This document shows positions 1-7,738 of a DNA stretch of 46,122 nucleotides, in pieces (positions within the stretch are counted from its first letter, which is position 1; each line of letters opens with the position of its first letter). The position numbers were made by a program, and so were the translations under genes. Source of the stretch: UBA6921 sp031363085 (GTDB lineage: Bacteria > Pseudomonadota > Gammaproteobacteria > SG8-11); contig JANLTU010000113.1 of the NCBI GenBank assembly GCA_031363085.1, positions 1-46,122 on the forward strand, given 5' to 3'. The notes beneath the pieces are model-generated. The model was not told where the DNA came from, ran no database searches, and saw nothing but the letters and a program-made list of their open reading frames with translations.

Positions 1-9
1 GAGCCGGGG

Positions 10-51
10 GTTTTGTCGGAGTCCGCGCGTGAGCGCGGGTGTAGACAAAAC
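10..51. repeat. Nested inverted repeat in the leading spacer
   Basis: An 8-bp outer arm (GTTTTGTC at 10-17) is perfectly complementary to 44-51. Inside it, CCGCGC at 23-28 pairs with GCGCGG at 33-38 around a GTGA loop. No T-run follows on either strand, so it is not a clear intrinsic terminator. It could be the tail of an operator, a REP-like unit or an RNA structure belonging to a gene left of the window. Confidence 0.5.
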
Positions 52-174
52 ACAAGGCAACCGACACGGCGTAGAGTCATTTGTGGAAGTCATGACGCGC
101 CGCAGTGTGGCGTGTCGTGACGGACGCAGGACGGCTCGGGCCGCCGCAGGCATACCCGCCGCCGAGCGCAGGCG

Positions 175-198
175 TTTTGGGACTGGGATGTCCCAAAA
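175..198. repeat. Perfect 9-bp stem-loop upstream of serB
   Basis: TTTTGGGAC at 175-183 and its exact complement at 190-198 flank a 6-nt loop. The stem is A/T at the base on both sides, so it could work as a weak terminator in either direction, for example for a gene left of the window. It ends 54 bp before the serB start. The remainder of 1-252 is GC-rich DNA in which I see no convincing gene. Confidence 0.5.
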
Positions 199-252
199 AT
201 GTATACCGAGCACGGCGGCGCAATCGCACAATTTCACACAACCGAGTAAGAC

Positions 253-1086
253 ATGAACATCACCATCATCCACACCAACCCACTTGCTGCGCACGACGCC
301 GACGCTATCACCCGCGCCATCCCCGGCGAACTGGAAGCGCGCAGCGGATTTTATCGTTTGCATCACGCGAAACCGGTAAGCAACGAAGCCGTCGACCATT
401 TGCGTGCGCAATTGAACTACGACCTCAACCCGCTGCCGCCTAGTTTCGATCCCGCGCAAATCCGCCTGTTGGTCACCGACATGGACTCCACCCTGATCAA
501 CATCGAGTGCATTGACGAGATCGCCGACTTTGCCGGGCTCAAACCGCAAGTCAGCGCGATCACCGCAGCCGCGATGCGCGGCGAATTGAATTTCGAGCAG
601 TCGCTGACGCAGCGCGTGCAATTGCTCGCAGGTCTTGACAGTTCGGTATTGCAGCGCGTCTACGACGAACGTTTGCAACCCAATCCCGGCGCGCCGGCGA
701 TGCTCGCGTGTTTAAAACAGCGGGATATCAAAACCGCCGTGGTTTCCGGCGGCTTCACGTTTTTCACCTCGCGCCTGCAACAACGCCTGAGTCTGGATTA
801 CTCACGCGCCAACGAGTTGGAAATGGCTGCCAAGCACCTCAGCGGCCGCGTCGTCGGCGCCATCGTCGGTGCAGAAGCGAAAGCAGAATTCCTCGCCGAG
901 CTGTGTGAGAGCCTTCACATCGGGCAGGAACAAACGCTGGCGATGGGCGACGGCGCCAACGATTTGAAAATGATGCAGCTCGCCGGGCTGTCCATCGCCT
1001 ACCACGCTAAGCTCAAAGTGCAAGTGCAAGCCAACGCGGTCATCAATCACGGCACGCTGGCGGCGGTGTGCCATTTGCTTGGGTAA
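253..1086 (+). CDS. serB: Phosphoserine phosphatase SerB
   Basis: Hydrolyses L-phosphoserine to serine, the last step of serine biosynthesis, in the cytoplasm. The 277-residue protein is a HAD-superfamily phosphatase. The nucleophile motif DMDST lies at residues 76-80 (Asp76 attacks the phosphate, Asp78 is the general acid/base), motif II Ser-Gly-Gly at 165-167, the conserved Lys at about 210, and the Mg-binding motif GDGAND at 232-237. The first 70 residues are a short N-terminal extension rather than a full-length double ACT region, so this resembles the shorter proteobacterial SerB form. The ATG at 253 is the first start after the upstream hairpins. The next gene begins 14 bp downstream, but its product (a secreted TPR protein) has no obvious link to serine metabolism. 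Confidence 0.93.
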   Translation: MNITIIHTNPLAAHDADAITRAIPGELEARSGFYRLHHAKPVSNEAVDHLRAQLNYDLNPLPPSFDPAQIRLLVTDMDSTLINIECIDEIADFAGLKPQVSAITAAAMRGELNFEQSLTQRVQLLAGLDSSVLQRVYDERLQPNPGAPAMLACLKQRDIKTAVVSGGFTFFTSRLQQRLSLDYSRANELEMAAKHLSGRVVGAIVGAEAKAEFLAELCESLHIGQEQTLAMGDGANDLKMMQLAGLSIAYHAKLKVQVQANAVINHGTLAAVCHLLG

Positions 1087-1100
1087 AACAAGAGAAAAAT

Positions 1101-1679
1101 ATGAATAAAACACTGTTGCGATATTTTGTAGCCTTGTTGTTATTGTGTGCTGAACTGCCCGCTCAAGCGGAACCGACTGAGTGGGAAAAACTCAATGCCG
1201 AAGTCATGTCGCTGTATCAGCAAGGTCAATACCAGCGCGCGGTGCCGGTGGCGAAGAAGGCGCTGGAACTTGCGGAGCAAACGCTGGGTGCCAATCATCC
1301 CAACGTGGCGGGGAGTCTGAACAATCTCGCGGAATTGTATCGAATTCAGGGACAATACCCACAGGCCGCGCCGCTTTATCAACGCGCGTTGGCGATCTGG
1401 GAAAAGGCGTTGGGACCGGATCACCAGAATGTGGCGGGAGCATTGAATAATGTTGCTGAATTACACCGTGCGCAAGGTCAATACAAACAAGCCGAACCGC
1501 TTTATAAACGCGCGCTGGCGATCATGGAAAAGACGCTTGGCCCGAATCACCCGAATGTGGCGCAGCTTCTTGAGAACCTTGCCGAGCTGTATCGAAAAAC
1601 CGGTCGCGCGAAGGAAGCGGAAGAAATATCAAAACGTGCCGCTTCCATTCGTGCCCACAAGCATCCAACGAAGCCTTGA
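1101..1679 (+). CDS. Secreted tetratricopeptide-repeat protein
   Basis: A 192-residue protein made almost wholly of TPR repeats of the 42-residue kinesin-light-chain type. Repeats cover residues 33-69, 70-111, 112-153 and a final helical pair at 154-183, with recurring LAELYRxQGQY, AxPLYxRALAI and LGPxHPNV blocks. The N-terminus (Met-Asn-Lys, hydrophobic run, then Ala-Gln-Ala) is a good Sec signal peptide with cleavage near residue 23, so the protein is probably periplasmic. I place the start at 1101 because it opens directly onto the signal peptide; an in-frame upstream start at 1068 would overlap serB and add 11 charged residues. The TPR superhelix implies a protein-binding role; the partner is unknown. 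Confidence 0.8.
   Translation: MNKTLLRYFVALLLLCAELPAQAEPTEWEKLNAEVMSLYQQGQYQRAVPVAKKALELAEQTLGANHPNVAGSLNNLAELYRIQGQYPQAAPLYQRALAIWEKALGPDHQNVAGALNNVAELHRAQGQYKQAEPLYKRALAIMEKTLGPNHPNVAQLLENLAELYRKTGRAKEAEEISKRAASIRAHKHPTKP
1308..1559 (+). repeat. Two tandem 126-bp coding repeats (TPR units)
   Basis: The stretches 1308-1433 and 1434-1559 encode two nearly identical 42-residue TPR units of the preceding gene and are clearly similar at the DNA level (shared segments such as CGCGCG-TGGCGAT). This suggests recent internal duplication and possible copy-number variation between strains. Confidence 0.6.
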
Positions 1680-1691
1680 GTGGGTTAACAA

Positions 1692-2612
1692 CTAGTCGTT
1701 TATAGACCGGTTGCGACTTTTTCTCAAACGGCGCAACGCAAATGGCAGCAGCGCCAGCAACGTGATCCATTCCGTGCTTGCTGCGGAGGATTTCGTGGTT
1801 GGAGTGGGAGTTGGGGCTGGATTAGCCGCAGGCGGATTAATTACAATATTCAACTCCTCTTTCGACAGCGTGCCGTTGAGATTGCTGTCCAGCGTGGTGA
1901 AAATATTCAAGGCCAGTCCCGGCAAAATTGTTTGAGCTTCAGCAAGCGACAGTAGACTGTTTTTATCGATGTCCGCTACGGAAAAATCATCGAGTAAATT
2001 TTGTGCGATCAGTTTCAGATTGGTCAGCGCCGGTGAAGGCGTAGGTGTTGATGTTGGAACAGGAGTGGGCATCGGTGTCGGAACCGGCGTGGGTGTCGGA
2101 GTAGTGCCACCGCTGTTAACCAGTTTGATGTCCGAACACGAGTAGTAGTTGGAAGGCGAGTTAGGGTTGTCGACCATCACCTGAATTAACTGCAGCGTGC
2201 ATGCATCGCAGGTTTGCATCGGCAGGGTGATGGTTGTACGGAACAAGTGTGGTGTGGCGGTTAGCGTGCCTTGATCATCCAAAATTTTATCACGCAACAC
2301 GTTGTTGTCGAACCCAGTATCACCCGCTGGTGAAAACGCAATCCGAAAATAACTCAAATGCTGAACAGTCTCTTGAAACGTGACTTCGAGCACTTGTCCT
2401 GGGGTAAAAGTTGCTGATGTGGTCGTGCGCACGTTGGTGCCGCAAGGTTGGCTTTTTAGATCGGCTAAGTCGCTTGGATCTCTTGGTTTAACTATTCCAT
2501 TTGGATCCCAGCGCGCGTGCGCCGACGCCAGCGGCGAGTACAGAAAAAACAGAGTGATCATTACCGTGCTGAATGTAAAACCCCTCATTGTTACTTTAAG
2601 AAGCTGCTGCAT
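1692..2612 (-). CDS. Secreted histidine-brace (LPMO-like) protein with EF-hands and C-terminal anchor
   Basis: A 306-residue exported protein. A signal peptide ends in Ala-Ser-Ala at residue 31, so the mature protein would begin with His32 in HARW. An N-terminal His is the hallmark of copper lytic polysaccharide monooxygenases, and His85 in VQHLSYF is a candidate second ligand. The overall pattern (HARW, Pro-Arg, LK, PCG) resembles the SCE4755-type polysaccharide-monooxygenase-like family as I know it. Cysteines at 57, 135, 138 and 159 could form disulfides. A Pro/Thr linker (about 170-195) leads to two EF-hand loops with good Ca2+ ligands at 214-225 and 242-253, a second Pro/Thr stretch, then a hydrophobic segment (281-293) and an Arg/Lys-rich end that looks like a sorting or anchoring tail. 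The ATG at 2612 has an AGGGGA Shine-Dalgarno 7 nt upstream. The substrate is unknown, and copper chemistry is inferred from the His brace. Confidence 0.7.
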   Translation of the reverse strand: MQQLLKVTMRGFTFSTVMITLFFLYSPLASAHARWDPNGIVKPRDPSDLADLKSQPCGTNVRTTTSATFTPGQVLEVTFQETVQHLSYFRIAFSPAGDTGFDNNVLRDKILDDQGTLTATPHLFRTTITLPMQTCDACTLQLIQVMVDNPNSPSNYYSCSDIKLVNSGGTTPTPTPVPTPMPTPVPTSTPTPSPALTNLKLIAQNLLDDFSVADIDKNSLLSLAEAQTILPGLALNIFTTLDSNLNGTLSKEELNIVINPPAANPAPTPTPTTKSSAASTEWITLLALLPFALRRLRKSRNRSIND

Positions 2613-2782
2613 GTCCGTGTCCCCTATGTTCTGATCCGAAATTTGGATTGTAGTCTAAAGTGATGTGTTGGCACGATTGTGTGATGCACTTAAAGATGGC
2701 CGCGTGCCGCGTGTGGCAACTTGGTGTGAAATACCCAGAGTGCTTACATACGTATTATTAAAAAACATTAAGGAGCCTGTAC
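2613..2782. promoter_or_regulatory. Divergent intergenic region with probable promoters for both flanking genes
   Basis: The 170 bp between the divergently transcribed LPMO-like gene and the amine oxidase must hold promoters for both. The stretch 2745-2770 is AT-rich and a plausible core promoter region for the rightward gene, but I could not fix exact -35 and -10 hexamers. Confidence 0.35.
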
Positions 2783-4363
2783 GTGACAAAAAAACTCCAT
2801 GCCATCGCCGCTCGCACGCCGATATTTTCTGCGCTGCGGCATGTGTTGCGCGCTGCGTGCGCGCAGCCATTAGAAGCGATGGCCGCGTGCGAGCCGGTCG
2901 AAGCCGCAGCGAGCCTGCGGCGGCGTGAATTTCTGAAATACTCCGCCAAGGGTGCGGCCTTGTTAAGCCTTGGCGCCCCGTTGCTGACAAGTTGCACGCG
3001 CGGCGGGCCGCGTGTCGTCATCATCGGTGCCGGCATTGCGGGGTTGAATGCGGCGTACGTGTTGAAAAAATCGGGTGTAACTGCCAGCGTGTATGACGCG
3101 AGCGACCGCGTCGGTGGGCGGATATTAACGGCGCGCGATGCGGTTGGTGGCGGGTTTTACGCCGAGCTCGGTGGCGAATTTATCGACCCCCGTCACGCCG
3201 ACATGCTCGGTTTGGCAAAGGAATTCGGTTTGGAACTTCTGGATTGCAATACGCCAAAGCTGGCGGGTTTACATGCCGCCTATTTTTTTGGCGGACAGCA
3301 TTACAGTGAGGCGCAAGTGAGCGAGGCGCTCAAGCCACTGGCGGAGCGTATCGCTGCCGATGCCAAGGCACTGGGGAGCATGGTTAGTTATGAAAGCCCC
3401 AGTGTTGCCGCGCAGCGTTTGGATGCGTTATCGCTGAGCGCCTATCTCGACAGCCTCGGTGCGCGTGGCTGGCAGCGAGACTTGTTGCAGGTCGCGTGCG
3501 TCGCCGAGTTTGGGATGGATGCGGGACAGCAATCGGCCCTCAATATTGTGACAACACTGGGCGCTTATATTCTTGCCCGACACAGTTCCGCACAAGGCAG
3601 CCGTGAGCGGCGCTATGTGATTCGAGGCGGCAATGAACAAATTACGCAGGCGCTGGCACACCGGTTGGAATCGCAGTTGCAACTCCGGTACCGCTTCGAA
3701 ATGATCAAGCAGCGCGGCGAGGGTTATCAGGTGTTGTTCCGCGACGGGAATGGCGCGGCCAAAGAAGAGCGTGCCGATATCGTGATTTTTGCGTTGCCAT
3801 TTTCGCTGTTGCGCGAGGCAATTCTCAATGTTGGGCTGCCCGACATCAAACGCAAAGTGATCGAGGAGCTAGGTTACGGCAGCAACGCCAAGCTGTTGGT
3901 CGGATTTAATCAACGCGTATGGCGCGCGAGCCAACATAACGGCGAGTTGTTTACCGACGAACCACTGCAATCGGGGTGGGATCACACCCTGTTGGAATCC
4001 GGCGAGCGCGCAGGCATGACATTTATGCTCGGTGGGCGCCGTGGTCTGGAAGTGGGGCACGACTCGCCAGAGCACCAGGTTAATCGTTTAATGGTGGGTA
4101 TGGAGCGGGCATTTCCCGGCGCACGCGATGTTCGTGGCGATAAAGCCCTACGCTTTCACTGGCCCACGCATCCGCATACCAAAGGCAGCACCGCCTGTTA
4201 CAGCGTCGGACAGTGGACCAGCATTGCGGGCGCCGAGGTGCAACCGGTGGGCAAGCTATTTTTCGCCGGGGAACATTGCAGCAGCGAATTTCGCGGCTCG
4301 ATGAATGGCGCCGCCGAGACCGGTCGGCGCGCCGCACAGTCGGTGTTGACATTATTGGGGTGA
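2783..4363 (+). CDS. Flavin amine oxidase, probable Tat-exported lipoprotein
   Basis: An FAD-dependent amine oxidase (flavin monoamine oxidase family) that would oxidise an amine to an aldehyde with release of H2O2 and ammonia. The dinucleotide-binding motif GAGIAG is at residues 82-87, followed by the RVGGR signature, and the family's C-terminal FAD motif FAGEH with a Gly-Ser-Met-Asn-Gly-Ala block is near residues 493-508. The N-terminus carries a twin-arginine motif RRREFLK (46-52), a hydrophobic stretch and LTSC ending at Cys71, which fits a Tat signal with a lipobox. The GTG start at 2783 has an ideal AAGGAG seven bases upstream, which makes the unusually long 45-residue N-region before the twin arginines likely to be real. 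Substrate not predictable. Confidence 0.85.
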   Translation: MTKKLHAIAARTPIFSALRHVLRAACAQPLEAMAACEPVEAAASLRRREFLKYSAKGAALLSLGAPLLTSCTRGGPRVVIIGAGIAGLNAAYVLKKSGVTASVYDASDRVGGRILTARDAVGGGFYAELGGEFIDPRHADMLGLAKEFGLELLDCNTPKLAGLHAAYFFGGQHYSEAQVSEALKPLAERIAADAKALGSMVSYESPSVAAQRLDALSLSAYLDSLGARGWQRDLLQVACVAEFGMDAGQQSALNIVTTLGAYILARHSSAQGSRERRYVIRGGNEQITQALAHRLESQLQLRYRFEMIKQRGEGYQVLFRDGNGAAKEERADIVIFALPFSLLREAILNVGLPDIKRKVIEELGYGSNAKLLVGFNQRVWRASQHNGELFTDEPLQSGWDHTLLESGERAGMTFMLGGRRGLEVGHDSPEHQVNRLMVGMERAFPGARDVRGDKALRFHWPTHPHTKGSTACYSVGQWTSIAGAEVQPVGKLFFAGEHCSSEFRGSMNGAAETGRRAAQSVLTLLG

Positions 4364-4400
4364 CGGCAAAATGCGCCCTGCGCCGGTTGAAGAGGGAGAG

Positions 4401-4419
4401 GGCTTCGACCGGTTCAGCC
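4401..4419. repeat. REP-like imperfect palindrome
   Basis: The sequence GGCTTCGACCGGTTCAGCC reads almost the same on both strands around a central ACCGGT. It resembles the widespread GGCTTCGACAGGCTCAGCC type of intergenic repeat of proteobacteria. It lies between the amine oxidase gene and the export operon. Only one copy is seen here. Confidence 0.4.
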
Positions 4420-4533
4420 AGAGACGGAGTTGAGACTTCGGCGTGCCGCAACAATAGTCATTCCAAAATAATGACAAACTTCAGCGAGTTTTTAGTTAAG
4501 GTAGTGCCATCCGTAAGTTAACTGGATTCCCGC

Positions 4534-5700
4534 ATGTCGTTGACCCAACGTTCAGTTCGCATCGCTCTTGCCGTAGCGCTGGTTAGTGCCGTGCTCGTGT
4601 GGGTGGGGCGTGGCGTGTTGCACCAAGAGCCGGTTGCAGTGCTGGTGCAGACTGTCGCCACCGGCAACGTGGAGTCGGTGGTTGCCAACACCCGCGCCGG
4701 CACGGTGAACGCTTGCCGGCGTGCGAAACTGGCGCCGACGATTGGCGGAAAAATCCAGCGTCTGCCGGTGCACAAGGGTGACCGGGTGAAGGCGGGTCAG
4801 GTCTTGGTCGAATTGTGGAATGACGATTTAACTGCGCATGTCACGCTGGCAGAAAACGAACTCAACGCGGCGCACGCGCGCCGTGACGAGGCTTGTTTGA
4901 ATGCGGCTAACGCGGAACGTGAGGCGGCTCGTGCCACGGAGTTGCAGAAGAAAGGCTTGGTGTCGGATGACGTCCTTGATCGTGCCGTCACGATGAAACA
5001 GGCACAGGCTGCAGGCTGTGCGGGTGCCAATTCAAACGTCGAAGTCAGTATGTCGCGAATCACGGCGGCACGTGCGGAGCTCGAACGCACCGTGTTGAAA
5101 GCGCCGTTCGCCGGCTACATCGCCGAGTTGCATGGCGAGCTGGGTGAATATGTCACGCCCTCGCCCCCCGGCATTTCCACGTTACCGGTGGTCGATCTGG
5201 TTGATACCAGTTGCCTGTACATTGCCGCACCCATCGACGAAGTCGACGCACCCAAAATTCGCACCGGCATGCCGGCGCGCATCACGCTCGACGCGTTTCC
5301 CGGCAAGAGTTTTAAAGGCACGGTGCGGCGCATCGCGCCGTATGTGCTGGAAGCCGAGAAGCAGGCGCGCACCGTCGATGTCGAGGCGGTGTTCGACGAT
5401 CCGCTGGAGTACAAAGACTTGCTGCCGGGTTACAGCGCCGATCTGGAAATTATCCTCGACGTGCATCCCAACGTGCTGCGGGTGCCCACCGAAGCGGTGC
5501 TGGAAGGCAAAAAAATCTTGCTGTTGCGTGCCGGCATGCTTGAAGAGCGACGCGTCGAAACCGGATTAACCAATTGGAAAATCACTGAAGTCAAGACCGG
5601 CGTTGCTGCCGGCGAAATCGTCGTCGTCTCGGTGGGACGCGAAGGTGTGAAGGCCGGGATAGCGGCGAAAGTGGACGAGGCTGTGGATGGGAAACCCTAG
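4534..5700 (+). CDS. Periplasmic adaptor (membrane fusion) subunit of a MacAB-like exporter
   Basis: A 388-residue HlyD/MacA-type membrane fusion protein. One N-terminal transmembrane segment (about 8-28) anchors it in the inner membrane. A biotinyl-lipoyl-like half-motif (GGKIQRLPVHKGDRVKAGQ) at about 70-88, a coiled-coil hairpin rich in Ala, Glu and Arg (95-185), the second lipoyl half (KAPFAGYIAELHGELGEYV), then beta-barrel and membrane-proximal domains follow. It would bridge the inner-membrane ABC transporter to an outer-membrane channel, which is not encoded here. The ABC ATPase and two permeases lie downstream on the same strand after 108 bp, indicating one export system. Its substrate (peptide, lipid or antibiotic) cannot be told from sequence. 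Confidence 0.88.
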   Translation: MSLTQRSVRIALAVALVSAVLVWVGRGVLHQEPVAVLVQTVATGNVESVVANTRAGTVNACRRAKLAPTIGGKIQRLPVHKGDRVKAGQVLVELWNDDLTAHVTLAENELNAAHARRDEACLNAANAEREAARATELQKKGLVSDDVLDRAVTMKQAQAAGCAGANSNVEVSMSRITAARAELERTVLKAPFAGYIAELHGELGEYVTPSPPGISTLPVVDLVDTSCLYIAAPIDEVDAPKIRTGMPARITLDAFPGKSFKGTVRRIAPYVLEAEKQARTVDVEAVFDDPLEYKDLLPGYSADLEIILDVHPNVLRVPTEAVLEGKKILLLRAGMLEERRVETGLTNWKITEVKTGVAAGEIVVVSVGREGVKAGIAAKVDEAVDGKP

Positions 5701-5808
5701 TGCAGGGACGCGCTTGATCGAGCTCGTCGTGGGCGCAATAAAAAACGCTCCGACCAACCCGCCACCCAGCGATCTTCGCCCAGATGCATGGGCGCACAGG
5801 AGATTCGC

Positions 5809-6501
5809 GTGATCGAGCTGTCGCACATCGAACGCGTTTTCCACGTTGGTGACCAGCAGGTGCATGCGCTGCGCGCTGTTGATCTGTGCATTGCACGCGG
5901 CGAATACACCTCCATCATGGGGCCGTCCGGGTCGGGCAAGTCCACCTTGCTGAATATCGTTGGACTTTTGGACCGGCCCGACTCCGGCCGCTATCACCTC
6001 GACAATGCCGACGTCACCTCGCTGAGCGAAGAACAGCTTGCGCGCACACGCCGCGACAAAATTGGTTTTGTGTTTCAGTCCTTCCATCTGGTGCCGCGTT
6101 TGACCGCTGCCGAAAATGTCGAGTTGCCGATGATGCTGGCGGGCATAGACCCCCATGCACGTAAACCACGCGTGCAACAGGCGTTGCAAGCCATGGGCCT
6201 TGCGAATCGCGCGCACCACAAACCCGAGCAACTGTCCGGCGGGCAACGTCAGCGTGTAGCGATTGCACGCGCCACCATCATGCAGCCGACCATGCTGCTT
6301 GCCGACGAACCGACCGGCAACCTTGATCGCAGCTCCGGATTGGATGTGATCGCGGTACTGGAAGCTTTGGTGGAGCAGGGCATGGCCGTGGTGGTGGTGA
6401 CGCATGACCCGTTCATTGGCGAACGCGCGCGTCGACAGATTCGTATGGAAGACGGGCGGGTAGTTTCGGATCAAACAGCAACAGCTCCTGAAAAAAGTTG
6501 A
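5809..6501 (+). CDS. ABC transporter ATPase, MacB/LolD type
   Basis: The 230-residue nucleotide-binding subunit that drives the two FtsX-type permeases encoded directly after it. Walker A GPSGSGKS is at residues 38-45; the Q-loop, the signature LSGGQRQR, Walker B LLADEP and the H-loop VTHD follow in order. The protein belongs to the MacB/LolD/FtsE class that couples ATP hydrolysis to mechanotransmission across the periplasm rather than substrate passage through the membrane. I choose the GTG at 5809 because AGGAG lies six bases before it and the protein then begins with the family's usual IELxxIxRVF; an ATG at 5788 would add seven residues. The gene abuts the next start codon at 6502. Confidence 0.9.
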   Translation: MIELSHIERVFHVGDQQVHALRAVDLCIARGEYTSIMGPSGSGKSTLLNIVGLLDRPDSGRYHLDNADVTSLSEEQLARTRRDKIGFVFQSFHLVPRLTAAENVELPMMLAGIDPHARKPRVQQALQAMGLANRAHHKPEQLSGGQRQRVAIARATIMQPTMLLADEPTGNLDRSSGLDVIAVLEALVEQGMAVVVVTHDPFIGERARRQIRMEDGRVVSDQTATAPEKS

Positions 6502-7734
6502 ATGTTAAATGCTTACGGTCGCTCAATGCGCATCGCCGACCTACTGAGTTTCTGTGTCAACACGGTACGCGGCAACCGCATGCGCACGCTGTTGATGTTG
6601 TTTGCGATGGCTATCGGCGTTGCGGCGGTGGTGGTGCTCACTGCACTGGGCGAAGGCGCGCGGCGTTACGTCACCAGCGAGTTTGCCGCGCTGGGTTCGC
6701 ACTTGCTGATCGTGTTGCCGGGGCGTTCGGAAACCGCCGGTATCGGTCCGTCGATGTTCGTTGCACAGACGCCGCGCGATCTCACCATTGACGATGCCTT
6801 GTCGTTGCGGCGCATCGTTTATGTGCAGCGTGTGGCGCCGTTGAATCTGGGTTCGGCGTCGGTGTCGTATCTGCAGCGCTCGCGCGAAGTGCCGGTGATT
6901 GGTACTACCGCAGAGTGGCTGGAGATCCGCAAATGGGTCATGGATCAAGGCAAATTTTTGCCCGCGGAAGAGGCCAGCAACGCAAGCGCAGTGTGTGTGT
7001 TGGGCGGCAAGGTGCGCAATGAATTGTTCGGCGCGCAGTCTGCGTTGGGTGAATGGGTGCGCATCGGCGACCGGCGCTTTCGGGTTGTCGGTGTGCTGGG
7101 CGGACAGGGTCGTTCCATCGGTATGGATGTGGACGACATAGTCATGATCCCGGTGGCTTCGGCGCAGGCGTTGTTCAATTCGTCGTCGTTGTTCCGTATT
7201 TTTGTCGAGACGCGCAGCCGCGCGGAGCTGGGCGTAGCGAAGGATGCCATCGTTGAAGCGCTCGCCGCGCGTCATCAAGGGGAGCGGGACGTGACTGTAA
7301 TAGCGCAGGATGCGGTGCTGGCAACGTTCGACAAAATTTTTAACGCGCTGACCTACACGGTGGCAGGCATCGCATCCATTAGCTTGGCGGTCGCGGGGAT
7401 TTTGATCATGAACGTGATGCTGGTCGCCGTGGCGCAGCGCACGGCGGAAATCGGCCTGTTAAAAGCACTGGGTGCGCCGCAGAAACAAATTCTGTATCTG
7501 TTTTTGTCGGAGGCTACGTTATTGTCAATATGCGGCGCTGCGGTGGGTTTGCTGCTGGGTGCGCTGGGCGTGTGGGGCATCGGTCGGGCGTATCCCACGT
7601 TGCCGGTGCAAGCGCCGCTGTGGGCGGTGATCGCAGCAGTGGTGGTGGCGGTGAGCGCCGGTTTGTTGTTCGGGGTGTTGCCGGCACGACACGCCGCGCG
7701 CATGGATGCGGTGCAGGCGTTGTCGCGGCGGTGA
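6502..7734 (+). CDS. ABC transporter permease, MacB/FtsX type (first copy)
   Basis: A 410-residue permease with one N-terminal transmembrane helix (about 28-50), a large periplasmic MacB-PCD domain, and three C-terminal helices forming the FtsX domain with the conserved motif RTxEIGLLKALGA at about 314-326. It would pair with the second permease as a heterodimer driven by the upstream ATPase. The ATG at 6502 follows directly on the ATPase stop codon; an alternative ATG at 6526 (MRIADLL) removes eight residues and gives a more usual N-terminus. In E. coli MacB the ATPase and permease are one chain; here they are separate genes. Confidence 0.88.
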   Translation: MLNAYGRSMRIADLLSFCVNTVRGNRMRTLLMLFAMAIGVAAVVVLTALGEGARRYVTSEFAALGSHLLIVLPGRSETAGIGPSMFVAQTPRDLTIDDALSLRRIVYVQRVAPLNLGSASVSYLQRSREVPVIGTTAEWLEIRKWVMDQGKFLPAEEASNASAVCVLGGKVRNELFGAQSALGEWVRIGDRRFRVVGVLGGQGRSIGMDVDDIVMIPVASAQALFNSSSLFRIFVETRSRAELGVAKDAIVEALAARHQGERDVTVIAQDAVLATFDKIFNALTYTVAGIASISLAVAGILIMNVMLVAVAQRTAEIGLLKALGAPQKQILYLFLSEATLLSICGAAVGLLLGALGVWGIGRAYPTLPVQAPLWAVIAAVVVAVSAGLLFGVLPARHAARMDAVQALSRR

Positions 7735-7738
7735 GTGC

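Noticed and set aside
5566..6474. Long antisense open frame (302 codons) opposite the adaptor 3' end and ABC ATPase gene
   Set aside because: It lies wholly opposite well-supported genes, its product has no recognisable motif and is rich in His and Arg as expected from an antisense shadow, and it has no ribosome binding site.
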